Notes under the pieces: model-generated | Database searches by the model: none | What the model was told of the DNA's origin: nothing | What the model saw: only the letters and a program-made list of their open reading frames with translations | Part shown: positions 19,101 to 29,002 of the stretch, piece by piece | Layout: every line of letters starts with the position of its first letter | Position numbering within the stretch: the first letter of the stretch is position 1 | Translations under genes and position numbers: made by a program | NCBI RefSeq assembly: GCF_004120195.1 | Contig: NZ_SCHN01000013.1 | Span: 62,001-126,000, forward strand | Reading direction: 5' to 3' | DNA length: 64,000 nt | Origin: Enterovibrio baiacu | GTDB lineage: Bacteria; Pseudomonadota; Gammaproteobacteria; Enterobacterales; Vibrionaceae

Positions 19101-20996
19101 TTACAGTACTAGGCGACGAATGTCAGAGAGACACTCGTTCAAGTAAGTGACGAAACGTGCACCTTCAGCACCATCGATCACGCGGTGATCGTATGACAGT
19201 GACAGAGGAAGCATCAGGCGAGGAACAAAGTCCTTACCATTCCAAACCGGTTTCATTTCCGATTTAGACACACCCAAGATGCCAACTTCTGGTGCGTTAA
19301 CAATCGGTGTAAATGCAGTACCACCCAAGCCACCAAGGCTAGAGATAGTGAAACAGCCACCTTGCATGTCAGAAGCGGTTAGCTTACCTGCGCGTGCCTT
19401 CTTAGACACTTCCATCAGTTCAGCTGACAACTCGTAGATGCCTTTCTTGTTAACGTCACGGAATACAGGAACAACCAAACCGTTTGGTGTATCCACCGCG
19501 ATACCAATGTTCACGTACTTCTTCAGAATCAAGCCCTCGCCGTCGTCAGACAGTGAAGAGTTGAATGAAGGGAACGCTTCAAGGGCTTTTGCTGCCGCTT
19601 TCATGATGAACACCAATGGGGTGATCTTCATGCCAGTGTCTTTCTTCGCTTCAACGGCATTCTGCTCTTTACGGAATGCTTCTAGCTCAGTGATGTCTGC
19701 GTTATCCCACTGTGTAACGTGCGGGATCATTACCCAGTTACGGTGCAGGTTCGCGCCAGAGATCTTCTTGATGCGAGACAGCGGTTTGGTTTCAGTTTCA
19801 CCAAACTTGCTGAAATCAACTTTCGGCCAAGGTAGCAAACCAAGTGCTGCGCCATCACCTTTGCCTGATGCAGACGCTGCTGCGCCAGACTCAAGACGCT
19901 TAAGCGCCTCTTTCACGTAGCTTTGAACGTCTTCTTTCAGGATACGGCTCTTACGACCAGAACCCTTCACTTTCGACAAGTTAACGCCAAACTCACGTGC
20001 TAGACGACGCACAACCGGTGAAGCATGTGCGTATTCGTTGTTTTCAACGAATTCAGCAGATGCCGCAGGCGCAGCTTGAGCCGCTGGTACTGGTGCCGCC
20101 GCTTGAGCTGGCGCTGCTGCAGGAGCAGGTGCCGCTGCAACAGGTGCTGCTGGTGCCGCACCCGCGACTTCGAAGACCATGATCAACGAGCCGGTTGATA
20201 CTTTGTCGCCCGCTGCAATTTTGATTTCTTTCAGTACGCCCGCGAATGGTGCAGGGACTTCCATTGAAGCCTTGTCACCTTCAACAGTGATAAGCGATTG
20301 CTCTTCTTCAATGCTGTCGCCAACCGCAACCATGATCTCAGTGACTTCAACTTCGTCGCCGCCGATATCAGGCACGTGCACTTCTTTCGCAGCAGATGCT
20401 GCTGGTGCTGCCGCAGGTGCTTCAGCTGCTGGAGCCGCCGCTACAGGTGCAGCGCCAGTGCCCGCGATTTCGAAAACCATGATCAATGAACCGGTAGACA
20501 CTTTGTCGCCCGCGTTCACTTTGATTTCTTTCAATACGCCAGCAAACGGTGCAGGCACTTCCATTGAAGCCTTGTCGCCTTCAACCGTCAGAAGAGATTG
20601 CTCTTCTTCAATGCTGTCGCCAACCGCAACCATGATTTCAGTGACTTCAACTTCGTCACCACCGATATCAGGAACGTGAACTTCTTTCAGTTCAGCGGCC
20701 GCAGGTGCAGCCGCCGGAGCCGCTGCAGCAGGTGCTTCTGCCACTGGTGCTGGAGCAGCTGCGCCTTCCGCTTCGAAGATCATGATCAAAGAACCGGTAG
20801 AAACCGTGTCGCCTTCAGCAACTTTGATTTCTTTCACCACACCCGCTTGAGATGCTGGTACTTCCATAGACGCTTTGTCACCTTCAACGGTGATCAGCGA
20901 CTGCTCTTCTTCAACTGTGTCACCAACGCTAACGAGGATTTCTGTTACTTCAACCTCATCGGCACCGATGTCTGGAACATTAATTTCGATTGCCAT
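19101..20996 (-). CDS. aceF: Pyruvate dehydrogenase E2, dihydrolipoamide acetyltransferase
   Basis: The 631-residue core of the pyruvate dehydrogenase complex, which transfers acetyl groups from E1 to CoA. Three N-terminal lipoyl domains carry the lipoylated lysines K41, K142 and K242, each in EGDKASMEV, separated by Ala/Pro-rich flexible linkers. A peripheral-subunit binding domain follows (about 324-362, [16 protein letters not shown]), then the catalytic domain with active-site His604 in SYDHRVIDG. Domain count is the same as in E. coli. Domains two and three are nearly identical even at DNA level. It is 13 bp downstream of aceE. Confidence 0.97.
   Translation of the reverse strand: MAIEINVPDIGADEVEVTEILVSVGDTVEEEQSLITVEGDKASMEVPASQAGVVKEIKVAEGDTVSTGSLIMIFEAEGAAAPAPVAEAPAAAAPAAAPAAAELKEVHVPDIGGDEVEVTEIMVAVGDSIEEEQSLLTVEGDKASMEVPAPFAGVLKEIKVNAGDKVSTGSLIMVFEIAGTGAAPVAAAPAAEAPAAAPAASAAKEVHVPDIGGDEVEVTEIMVAVGDSIEEEQSLITVEGDKASMEVPAPFAGVLKEIKIAAGDKVSTGSLIMVFEVAGAAPAAPVAAAPAPAAAPAQAAAPVPAAQAAPAASAEFVENNEYAHASPVVRRLAREFGVNLSKVKGSGRKSRILKEDVQSYVKEALKRLESGAAASASGKGDGAALGLLPWPKVDFSKFGETETKPLSRIKKISGANLHRNWVMIPHVTQWDNADITELEAFRKEQNAVEAKKDTGMKITPLVFIMKAAAKALEAFPSFNSSLSDDGEGLILKKYVNIGIAVDTPNGLVVPVFRDVNKKGIYELSAELMEVSKKARAGKLTASDMQGGCFTISSLGGLGGTAFTPIVNAPEVGILGVSKSEMKPVWNGKDFVPRLMLPLSLSYDHRVIDGAEGARFVTYLNECLSDIRRLVL
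20170..20690. repeat. Near-identical DNA repeats encoding lipoyl domains 2 and 3 of AceF
   Basis: The segments coding domain 3 (about 20170-20390) and domain 2 (about 20470-20690) differ at few positions, about 300 bp apart; domain 1 is more diverged. The near identity suggests recent duplication or gene conversion, and makes this a likely site of domain number change by recombination. Confidence 0.8.
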
Positions 20997-21009
20997 TGAT
21001 TTATGCCTC

Positions 21010-23673
21010 TTACGCGTACAGTGGGTTCACTTTCTGAGTATCAATATCGAATTTCTTAATCGCTTCAACCACGACAGATTTCTCGATATCACCACGTTTT
21101 GCCAGCTCGCTTAGCGCAGCAACAACAACGTAGCCTGCATTCACTTCGAAGTGACGACGCAGGTTCTCACGGCTGTCTGAACGACCGAAGCCATCCGTAC
21201 CCAGCACTTTGAAAGACTCAGAAGGCATGAACGCGCGAACTTGTTCTGCGTAGTTCTTCATGTAGTCAGTCGCTGCGATTGCTGGCTCAGAACCCATCAC
21301 TTGCGTGATGTAAGGCACTTTCTGCTCAGCTTCTGGGTTCAGCATGTTGAAACGCTCAGCATCTTGACCTTCACGCGTTAGCTCATTGAAAGAGGTAACA
21401 GAGTAAATGTCAGACGCAACACCGTATTCTTCGCTAAGGATTTGAGCGGCCTTGCGCACTTCGTTCATGATGGTACCAGAGCTCATCAACTGAACTTTGT
21501 TAGCACCCGCATAAGACTCAAGCTTGTAGATACCCTTACGAATGCCTTCTTCAGCGCCTTCTGGCATTGCTGGCATTGCGTAGTTCTCGTTCATCAGCGT
21601 CAGGTAGTAGAACACGTTTTCTTGTTCTGGACCGTACATGCGACGGATACCGTCTTGCATGATTACCGCCAACTCGTACGCGAACGTTGGGTCGTAAGAA
21701 ATACAGTTAGGGATAGTGTTCGCCTGAATGTGGCTGTGACCATCTTCGTGCTGTAGACCTTCACCGTTCAGCGTTGTACGACCTGCCGTTGCACCCAATA
21801 GGAAGCCACGTGCTTGTTGGTCGCCCGCCATCCACGCCATGTCGCCCACGCGTTGGAAGCCGAACATTGAGTAGTAGATGTAGAACGGGATCATTGGCAA
21901 GTTGTTGGTGCTGTAAGAGGTAGCTGCAGCAACCCAAGACGACATTGCGCCCAGTTCGTTGATACCTTCTTGCAGAACCTGACCAGAGGTCGCTTCTTTG
22001 TAGTAAGAAACAACGCTGCGGTCTTCAGGGGTGTATTCCTGACCCGATGGGTTGTAAATACCGATTTGACGGAACAGACCTTCCATACCGAAAGTACGTG
22101 CTTCGTCCGCAATGATAGGAACGATGTTCTTACCAATGCCTTTGTTCTTAAGCAGGATGTTCAGTGTACGAACAAACGCCATGGTGGTAGAGATGTCACG
22201 CTTCTGCTCATCAAGCAGAGGTTTGAACTCTTCCACTTCTGGAATTGCTAGCGCTTCGGTGAACTTAGGCAGACGCTGTGGCGTGTAGCCGTGCAGTGCG
22301 TTACGACGCGCATGCATGTATTCGTATTCAGCCGAACCTTCTTCCAATTTCAAATATGGAAGAGCTTTCATGTCTTCGTCAGAAACAAGATCTTGCAGGC
22401 CAAGACGATCACGTAGGTGTTGAACATGGGTCATGTCCATTTTCTTCACACCGTGCGCGATGTTTTTACCTTCCGCCGCTTCACCCATGCCGTAACCTTT
22501 AACGGTTTTAGCAAGGATAACCGTTGGGCGGTCTTGGTTTTCTTGTGCATTCTTGAATGCCGCAAACAGTTTAGAAGACTCGTGACCACCGCGTTTCAGC
22601 GCGAAGATCTCTTCGTCAGTCATGTCTGCAACAAGGGCAGCTGTTTCTGGGTATTTACCAAAGAAGTTCTCACGTACGTAAGCACCATCTTTAGATTTGA
22701 ATGTTTGGTAGTCACCGTCGATAGTTTCGTTCATTAACTGAAGAAGCTTACCTGTGGTGTCTTTTGCGAGAAGTTTATCCCAGCCGCTACCCCAAACAAC
22801 CTTAACAACGTTCCAACCAGCACCTTTGAACAGACCTTCCAATTCTTGGATAATCTTGCCGTTACCCATGACTGGGCCATCTAGACGCTGAAGGTTACAG
22901 TTGATCAGGAAGCATAGGTTGCCCAGTTTTTCACGTGCAGCGAAAGAGATCGCACCGCGTGATTCTGGCTCATCCATCTCACCATCGCCCAAGAACGCGT
23001 AAACGCGTTGCGCACCGGTTTCTTTTAGGCCACGGCCTTCAAGGTATTTCAGGAAGCGTGCTTGATAGATAGCAGAGATAGGACCCAGACCCATAGAAAC
23101 GGTAGGGAACTGCCAGAATTCAGGCATCAATTTAGGGTGTGGGTATGAAGGAATACCTTTGCCATCGACTTCTTGGCGGAAGTTGTCCAGTTGCTCTTCA
23201 GTCAAGCGACCTTCAACAAACGCACGCGAGTAGATACCCGGAGAGATGTGGCCTTGGTAGTAAACCAAATCACCGCCATCCACCTCGTTAGGTGCACGGA
23301 AGAAATGGTTAAAACAAACTTCATAGAAAGCAGATGCTGACTGGTATGACGCCATGTGGCCACCCAGATCCAAATCTTTCTTAGATGCGCGTAACACGAT
23401 CATAATCGCGTTCCAACGAATGATAGAACGAATGCGACGTTCCAGGTTTACATCACCAGGGTATGCAGGTTCTTTATCCGCAGGGATGGTATTTACGTAG
23501 TTGGTGGTGATGCCTGTTGGCATATCAACACCATCAAGACGCGCCTTTTCCATCACTTCTTCAAGTAGGAACTGGGCACGCTCTACACCTTCTTCACGAA
23601 CGACTGATGCAAGAGCTTCTAACCACTCTTGAGTTTCAAGTGCGTCCACGTCATTTTTCATGACTTCAGACAT
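21010..23673 (-). CDS. aceE: Pyruvate dehydrogenase E1 component (homodimeric)
   Basis: The thiamine diphosphate enzyme, 887 residues, that decarboxylates pyruvate and reductively acetylates AceF lipoyl groups. The ThDP motif begins [12 protein letters not shown] (about 230) and ends near [11 protein letters not shown]; length and sequence match the E. coli homodimeric type. It stands first of aceE-aceF after pdhR; a strong hairpin with a U run lies in the 105-bp pdhR-aceE gap and should reduce read-through, so expression may depend partly on a promoter inside pdhR or in the gap. Confidence 0.97.
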   Translation of the reverse strand: MSEVMKNDVDALETQEWLEALASVVREEGVERAQFLLEEVMEKARLDGVDMPTGITTNYVNTIPADKEPAYPGDVNLERRIRSIIRWNAIMIVLRASKKDLDLGGHMASYQSASAFYEVCFNHFFRAPNEVDGGDLVYYQGHISPGIYSRAFVEGRLTEEQLDNFRQEVDGKGIPSYPHPKLMPEFWQFPTVSMGLGPISAIYQARFLKYLEGRGLKETGAQRVYAFLGDGEMDEPESRGAISFAAREKLGNLCFLINCNLQRLDGPVMGNGKIIQELEGLFKGAGWNVVKVVWGSGWDKLLAKDTTGKLLQLMNETIDGDYQTFKSKDGAYVRENFFGKYPETAALVADMTDEEIFALKRGGHESSKLFAAFKNAQENQDRPTVILAKTVKGYGMGEAAEGKNIAHGVKKMDMTHVQHLRDRLGLQDLVSDEDMKALPYLKLEEGSAEYEYMHARRNALHGYTPQRLPKFTEALAIPEVEEFKPLLDEQKRDISTTMAFVRTLNILLKNKGIGKNIVPIIADEARTFGMEGLFRQIGIYNPSGQEYTPEDRSVVSYYKEATSGQVLQEGINELGAMSSWVAAATSYSTNNLPMIPFYIYYSMFGFQRVGDMAWMAGDQQARGFLLGATAGRTTLNGEGLQHEDGHSHIQANTIPNCISYDPTFAYELAVIMQDGIRRMYGPEQENVFYYLTLMNENYAMPAMPEGAEEGIRKGIYKLESYAGANKVQLMSSGTIMNEVRKAAQILSEEYGVASDIYSVTSFNELTREGQDAERFNMLNPEAEQKVPYITQVMGSEPAIAATDYMKNYAEQVRAFMPSESFKVLGTDGFGRSDSRENLRRHFEVNAGYVVVAALSELAKRGDIEKSVVVEAIKKFDIDTQKVNPLYA

Positions 23674-23726
23674 GGCGATCTATCCTTTCGTTGATTGACT
23701 CGTACAAAACTAATGTTGTCGCAGCT

Positions 23727-23780
23727 GAAAAAAACGCATCCTGACAGCTCTAATGCATAATTGAGCTGTCAGGAAGCGTT
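23727..23780 (-). terminator. Long terminator-like hairpin between pdhR and aceE
   Basis: Arms TCCTGACAGCTC (23739-23750) and GAGCTGTCAGGA (23763-23774) are perfect and extend through one mismatch into AACGC/GCGTT, about 17 paired bases with a 12-nt loop. On the minus strand a run of seven T follows. The base of the stem overlaps the pdhR stop codon. Confidence 0.85.
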
Positions 23781-24552
23781 ATTCCAACTCGTCCTTGCGT
23801 TGCTGAATTCGGCGAAGCGAGCGCTCTCGGCGACTGGCCTCTCTTCCTAAATCCAGCAAGGTTTCCTCAATAAAAGCTAAATGCGCATGTGATGCCTGAC
23901 GGGCCTGTTCAGGTTCCCCAGCAGTTATCGCCTGCACGATGTTAGCTCTGTGTTTACTCACCTTCTCAACCACATCTACACGACGATTGAGTAATTCAAA
24001 GTTTTGTAAAATGTTTTGCTCAAGCAAGGGGGCCAAGCTGCGCATAATGTGCAGCAGTACCACGTTGTGTGATGCTTCAGTCACGGCAATCAAATACTTC
24101 ATGACGGCACTGGCTTCAGCTTCTATATCACCCAGTTGCTGAGCTTCTCGAATGTTATCGTGACACTTGCACACTCGAGTTAAATCTTCATCTGTGCCTC
24201 GTAGCGCCGCGAAGTAGGAGGAAATGCCTTCCAACGCGTGACGAGACTCTAGTAAATCTAATTGGGATTCAGGGTGCTCTGCGAGCAACTCAATCAAAGG
24301 TTCGGAAAAACGTTGCCATAAACGCTCGCTAACAAAGGTGCCACCACCTTGTTTGCGGTTCAGTAACTTTTTGGCTTCTAAACGTTGAATCGCTTCACGA
24401 ACGGATGGGCGGGAAACATCAAACTGTTTTGCTAGTTCTCTTTCTGGGGGAAGTTTTTGCCCCGGAGATAGCGTCCCTTCCAAAATCAAGCTTTCAAGCT
24501 CTTTCTCGATAACATCTGATAGTTTGGGTTGACGGATCCGTTGTATAGCCAT
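23779..24552 (-). CDS. pdhR: Pyruvate dehydrogenase complex repressor PdhR
   Basis: A 257-residue GntR-family (FadR subfamily) repressor that senses pyruvate. The N-terminal winged helix (about 10-75) includes [20 protein letters not shown] and [13 protein letters not shown]; residues about 95-235 form the ligand-binding FCD domain. In E. coli PdhR represses pdhR-aceEF-lpd and some respiratory genes until pyruvate accumulates. A perfect PdhR box lies about 66-80 bp upstream of its start, indicating autoregulation of the whole operon. Confidence 0.96.
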   Translation of the reverse strand: MAIQRIRQPKLSDVIEKELESLILEGTLSPGQKLPPERELAKQFDVSRPSVREAIQRLEAKKLLNRKQGGGTFVSERLWQRFSEPLIELLAEHPESQLDLLESRHALEGISSYFAALRGTDEDLTRVCKCHDNIREAQQLGDIEAEASAVMKYLIAVTEASHNVVLLHIMRSLAPLLEQNILQNFELLNRRVDVVEKVSKHRANIVQAITAGEPEQARQASHAHLAFIEETLLDLGREASRRERSLRRIQQRKDELE

Positions 24553-24603
24553 TGTTATTCTTTATTTTGTGGCGCCGGGATTCCTGCGCGTCCTGTCCCA
24601 AAT

Positions 24604-24632
24604 ATTGGTCTTTGTAAATTGGTAAGACCAAT
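24604..24632. promoter_or_regulatory. PdhR operator with an adjacent half-site
   Basis: ATTGGTAAGACCAAT (24618-24632) is a perfect match to the PdhR consensus ATTGGTnnnACCAAT. A further half-site ATTGGTC sits at 24604-24610, closer to the gene. The location upstream of pdhR fits repression of the pdhR-aceEF(-lpd) promoter. Confidence 0.88.
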
Positions 24633-24861
24633 AACCAAACACCTAAAAGTTTACCGTTAAGTCGCTTTAGTGTCTACCGTAAACTTGATTTGCGTCATAG
24701 AAATTACAGTCAGATGTCAGACGCAGAAACAGCTGGCGGGATTGCAATGGTCAGACCAATCGATTTAATCACATTTTTATCACGAAGGGAAAACCTTCGA
24801 GGCACATTCTTCTCGGGAAGAAATCACGAATGTAACTATACAGATCAGTACGTTACAAGAA
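24633..24861. other. Remaining intergenic region between the PdhR box and ampD
   Basis: About 230 bp without a gene. It must contain the pdhR promoter -35 region. A small hairpin CGAAGG-GAAAA-CCTTCG (24783-24799) may end ampD transcription, but it lacks a good U run. An open frame across it looks non-coding. Confidence 0.5.
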
Positions 24862-25422
24862 TCACGATCTTTTTAGTGGACTGACCAGTGCGCGATATTT
24901 AGACCAATTAAATGCGCGTCCAGGATCCGTTTTTCTCCCCGGCGCTATCTCATCGTGGCCCGCAATTCTCTCCATATTAATGGCGGGATATGCATGAATA
25001 ATGGCATCCGTTACCGCGCTCAATGTCTGGTATTGCTCCTCGGTATAAGGGAGGTCATCGGTCCCTTCAAGTTCGATACCAATCGAGAAATCATTGCACT
25101 GCTCTCGCCCTTCAAAGCAGGATACCCCAGCATGCCATGCCCTCTTATCAAAAGGGACAAACTGAACCACACTGCCATCCCTTCGGATCAGGCAATGCGC
25201 AGACACTTGCATACCACGAATTTCATCGAAAAATGGATGCGCTTTTGAGGTTAGTTCACCTTGAAAGAATTGTGTGATGTAAGGGCCACCAAACTCCCCC
25301 GGCGGCAAACTAATGTTGTGAATAACCAACAATGAAACATCATTACATTCAGGACGCTCATTAAAGTGAGGGGAAGGCAGAAAAGTGGCACCATCAATAC
25401 GGTGATCTGAAATCGTCAGCAT
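24862..25422 (-). CDS. ampD: 1,6-anhydro-N-acetylmuramyl-L-alanine amidase AmpD
   Basis: A 186-residue cytoplasmic zinc amidase that cleaves anhydromuropeptides during peptidoglycan recycling and so keeps AmpR-controlled beta-lactamase off. Zinc ligands are His35 (LLVIHNIS), His156 (AGHDEIAPG) and Asp166 (KTDPG), with the catalytic Lys164. The length is normal for AmpD and no signal peptide is present, separating it from periplasmic AmiD. No ampE gene is seen next to it. It is divergent from a small ORF and nadC. Confidence 0.95.
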   Translation of the reverse strand: MLTISDHRIDGATFLPSPHFNERPECNDVSLLVIHNISLPPGEFGGPYITQFFQGELTSKAHPFFDEIRGMQVSAHCLIRRDGSVVQFVPFDKRAWHAGVSCFEGREQCNDFSIGIELEGTDDLPYTEEQYQTLSAVTDAIIHAYPAINMERIAGHDEIAPGRKTDPGRAFNWSKYRALVSPLKRS

Positions 25423-25457
25423 AGCGTTTATCGTTTTGTAATCACGAGGATGCGATT

Positions 25458-25631
25458 ATGTTAGCTGATTTCTTGCCGTTCCCCCATGACAAAGGCCACG
25501 ATCTCTTTTCTAACAATCGCGAACTGGCACTCTTTCATCCATGCCGTATTCAGCGGGTTCATCAAACAAGAGAGAAGTGGCAGAACGATCCGCACCTGCC
25601 ACTCCTCGCATTCTTGATCTCTGCCATGTAA
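25458..25631 (+). CDS. Small ORF of 57 residues upstream of nadC, unknown function
   Basis: An ATG at 25458 opens a frame encoding 57 residues (begins MLADFLPFPHDKGHDLF, ends LLAFLISAM) before TAA at 25629-25631. GAGGA at 25446-25450 stands 7 nt before the ATG, an excellent ribosome binding site. The protein is polar and basic in the middle with several His and Arg residues (ELALFHPCRIQRVHQTREKW) and a hydrophobic C-terminal stretch. It is in the otherwise empty ampD-nadC gap and ends 65 bp before nadC, so it may be co-transcribed with it. I recognise no family. Alternatives: a leader peptide or chance ORF. Confidence 0.5.
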   Translation: MLADFLPFPHDKGHDLFSNNRELALFHPCRIQRVHQTREKWQNDPHLPLLAFLISAM

Positions 25632-25663
25632 ACTTGCAGCCAATTGCGTCAGGCATTGCCTGA

Positions 25664-26602
<939 letters not shown>

Positions 26603-26633
26603 TGCCTTAAAATAAAGGCAAAAAGCAATTTTT

Positions 26634-26660
26634 AGAGCAGGCATTTGCCTGCTTTTTTTA
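26634..26660 (+). terminator. Terminator after nadC
   Basis: AGCAGGC-ATTT-GCCTGCT forms a perfect 7-bp stem (26636-26653) followed by seven T residues, 33 bp after the nadC stop. Confidence 0.9.
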
Positions 26661-26685
26661 ATCCTAAAATCACAAGAATTGCAAG

Positions 26686-26712
26686 AATTTACAGTACTGT
26701 TGCATGTAAATT
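26686..26712. repeat. Inverted repeat upstream of pilA
   Basis: AATTTAC (26686-26692) and GTAAATT (26706-26712) are perfect 7-bp arms with a 13-nt spacer, about 107 bp before the pilA start. It may be a regulator site; it does not fit the CRP consensus. Confidence 0.35.
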
Positions 26713-26721
26713 GAACCTTTA

Positions 26722-26733
26722 CTCGAAACTCGC
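26722..26733. repeat. CTCG-rich intergenic motif, copy B
   Basis: CTCGAAACTCGC, identical to 8154-8165, here a single copy in the pilA upstream region. Confidence 0.6.
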
Positions 26734-26771
26734 TCATCTCCCTCTATCCCCCTGTTTTTATTAGTCGTATT

Positions 26772-26802
26772 TTGACACCACTCAAACGCACCTAGATGCA
26801 TA
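26772..26802 (+). promoter_or_regulatory. Possible pilA promoter
   Basis: A perfect -35 hexamer TTGACA at 26772-26777, but the -10 region is weak (GATGCA or TGCATA at 17-19 nt spacing), so an activator is likely. Start of pilA is at 26819 with AGAGGA upstream. No sigma-54 match seen. Confidence 0.35.
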
Positions 26803-26818
26803 ACGAAGAGGATTCAAA

Positions 26819-27286
26819 ATGAAAAAGCAAAAAGGCTTTAGCTTGATCGAGCTATTGATTGTTGTAGGGATTATTGGCGCACTGACGGCGATTGCTGTGC
26901 CTGCTTACTCACAATACAAGCGACAATCAGATGTCGCTGCAGCCGTTGCTTCCGTAAAAGCTTTACTAACTAAAGCAGAGCAACATCTAGCAGATGGAAC
27001 AATCACCTCAGGTAACGAAACTGTTAATAGAACATTAATTACTTTCCTGACAAGCGCTGATACCGAGGGTGGCTTGGGCGTAACAACAGCAGCTGACGGA
27101 TTTCCAGTGGGTGACCTTGGTGTTATAACCGCAACCGAAGACACACTTATATTTACCTTGGGTAGCAAAGTGTCATTTCCAGATCAAACAATCACATACT
27201 CTCGTAGCGATGTTGTATGGACTTGTGCGATGAGCGCTGGGATAACAGGTATTGATGTGAAAGGTTGTAATGCTACTGAAGGGTAA
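26819..27286 (+). CDS. pilA: Type IV pilin PilA
   Basis: A 155-residue type IVa major pilin. The short leader MKKQKG is cleaved by PilD before Phe, leaving the N-terminal helix FSLIELLIVVGIIGALTAIA with the conserved Glu at position 5 of the mature protein. Two cysteines near the C-terminus (in VWTCAMSAG and VKGCNATEG) probably form the D-loop disulfide. It heads pilABCD; in Vibrio this pilus takes up DNA and binds surfaces. The body of the pilin is AT-richer than neighbouring genes, typical of a variable surface protein. It ends 6 bp before pilB, close to a strong hairpin. Confidence 0.96.
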   Translation: MKKQKGFSLIELLIVVGIIGALTAIAVPAYSQYKRQSDVAAAVASVKALLTKAEQHLADGTITSGNETVNRTLITFLTSADTEGGLGVTTAADGFPVGDLGVITATEDTLIFTLGSKVSFPDQTITYSRSDVVWTCAMSAGITGIDVKGCNATEG

Positions 27287-27292
27287 TTAAGT

Positions 27293-28990
27293 ATGGCGAA
27301 TAGCCTACTAATTAACGTTTTAGTACGAAATGGACTCCTGACGGATTGTCAGGAGTCCATGCTTTTGACTAAATTGCACGAATCATCTCTTTCTCCAGCA
27401 TCAATTCTGATCAACGAGAAGATATTTTCCAGTGCCGAGTTATCCGAGCATTTGAGTCGCATTTTTTCTTTGCCTCTTGATTCAATTAATCACTATCAAT
27501 ATGTTGAAGCAAATCATCAAATAAATTGCCAAGAGCTCACTCTTTCGCATGGTGTTCTTCCACTAGAAGTAAATGCAAACTTACTGACTCTAGCAACTAG
27601 CGACCCTACCAACCTTGAAGCTCAAGACGACTTCCGCTTCGCCACAGGCTTACAAATAAAACCTGTTCTTGTTGATCACCAGCAACTCACCGGTGCCATT
27701 CGCAAGCTTTACGGCAAACACATCTCCAGCAACCAATCCGATTCGCAATCCGTCTCTGATGACGATTTGGCCTCTCTCGCTGTGCTTGATGACAACGAAG
27801 AGTCGGACGCAGCGCTCAATGATGACGCCCCCGTCAGCCGCTACATTCAGCAAGTACTGTTAGATGCTGTTCGTAAGCAAGCCTCAGATATTCACTTCGA
27901 ACCCTTTGAGCACAGCTACCAGATTCGCTTTCGACTCGATGGCATTTTGCAGCTGCACAGTTCACCGCCTGCGGGTATCTCTCGCCGTCTTTCTACGCGT
28001 TTAAAGATTCTGGCTAAGCTCAACATCGCAGAGCGTCGTATTCCGCTGGATGGCCGCATGAAACTCACCTTGGGTGATGGGCGCTCGATTGACATGCGGG
28101 TTTCAACGTTGCCGACGCTGTTTGGTGAAAAAGTCGTGCTGCGGATTTTGGATGGCGGCAGTGTCGCACTAGACATTGATGCGCTTGGTTATAACGAACA
28201 GCAAAAACGCGATTACTTGACGGCGCTGGATAGACCTCAGGGCATGATTTTGATGACGGGGCCAACAGGCAGTGGAAAAACCGTTTCCCTGTATACAGGC
28301 TTGAAGTACCTCAATACGCCAGAGCGCAACATCTCTACCGCCGAAGACCCGGTGGAAATTAACCTTCCCGGCATAAACCAAGTCAGCGTGAACAATGACA
28401 TTAACTTGTCGTTCGCCACCGCCCTGCGCGCATTTCTGCGTCAAGATCCAGATGTGGTCATGGTGGGGGAAATTCGCGATTTAGAAACTGCAGAAATAGG
28501 CATCAAAGCCTCGCAAACTGGCCACTTGGTGCTTTCAACCTTGCACACCAACTCTGCAGCAGAAAGTATCACGCGCTTGGCCAACATGGGCGTGGCAACC
28601 TACAACCTTGCTTCATCGTTGTCGTTAATCATTGCGCAGCGCTTGGCTCGCCGACTTTGCCAGCATTGCAAAATCCCGCATGACAATGACGATCACCGCC
28701 TGCTCAGCCTTGCGCAGCACTACCCCTCACTGAAAGCCAATCAGGTCTTCGATGCACGCCCTGAAGGGTGTGATCATTGCAACCATGGCTATATCGGGCG
28801 TGTCGGTATTTATGAAGTCATGCCCATCACACGCCAGATTGCCGAAGCGATTGGCAGAGGGGCAAGCGCTTCCGAATTAGAAAACCTCGCCGTCGAAAAC
28901 GGCATGTCAACGCTTCAAGTCTCTGGCATTGAAAAGCTCAATATGGGTGTCACGAGCTTACGAGAATTACAACGCGTTATCAGCATATAA
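27293..28990 (+). CDS. pilB: Type IV pilus assembly ATPase PilB
   Basis: A 565-residue cytoplasmic hexameric ATPase that drives pilus extension. The N-terminal GspE/PilB domain covers about 1-150; the ATPase domain has Walker A GPTGSGKTV (about 323), Walker B DPDVVMVGEIRD and conserved HTNSAAESITRL. A zinc site is formed by cysteines in CQHCK and CDHCNHGY near residues 460-500. The ribosome site GAAGGG lies within the end of pilA. A perfect 13-bp hairpin is embedded at codons 13-23. The first ~400 bp are AT-rich compared with the rest, continuing the pilA composition. Confidence 0.95.
   Translation: MANSLLINVLVRNGLLTDCQESMLLTKLHESSLSPASILINEKIFSSAELSEHLSRIFSLPLDSINHYQYVEANHQINCQELTLSHGVLPLEVNANLLTLATSDPTNLEAQDDFRFATGLQIKPVLVDHQQLTGAIRKLYGKHISSNQSDSQSVSDDDLASLAVLDDNEESDAALNDDAPVSRYIQQVLLDAVRKQASDIHFEPFEHSYQIRFRLDGILQLHSSPPAGISRRLSTRLKILAKLNIAERRIPLDGRMKLTLGDGRSIDMRVSTLPTLFGEKVVLRILDGGSVALDIDALGYNEQQKRDYLTALDRPQGMILMTGPTGSGKTVSLYTGLKYLNTPERNISTAEDPVEINLPGINQVSVNNDINLSFATALRAFLRQDPDVVMVGEIRDLETAEIGIKASQTGHLVLSTLHTNSAAESITRLANMGVATYNLASSLSLIIAQRLARRLCQHCKIPHDNDDHRLLSLAQHYPSLKANQVFDARPEGCDHCNHGYIGRVGIYEVMPITRQIAEAIGRGASASELENLAVENGMSTLQVSGIEKLNMGVTSLRELQRVISI
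27330..27360 (+). promoter_or_regulatory. Perfect hairpin inside the start of pilB
   Basis: ATGGACTCCTGAC (27330-27342) and GTCAGGAGTCCAT (27348-27360) form a perfect 13-bp stem with loop GGATT, then GCTTTTG. It lies 44 bp after the pilA stop and within pilB codons 13-23. It could stabilise the 3' end of pilA mRNA or attenuate read-through, lowering PilB relative to pilin. Confidence 0.75.
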
Positions 28991-29002
28991 GAAGGACAGT
29001 TG

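Noticed and set aside
20179-20679. Long plus-strand ORF across aceF
   Set aside because: Antisense to the lipoyl-domain and Ala/Pro linker coding of aceF; composition mirrors that gene.
26686-26712. Inverted repeat before pilA as a CRP or CRP-S site
   Set aside because: The arms AATTTAC/GTAAATT do not match the TGTGA or TGCGA cores; kept only as an unassigned repeat.
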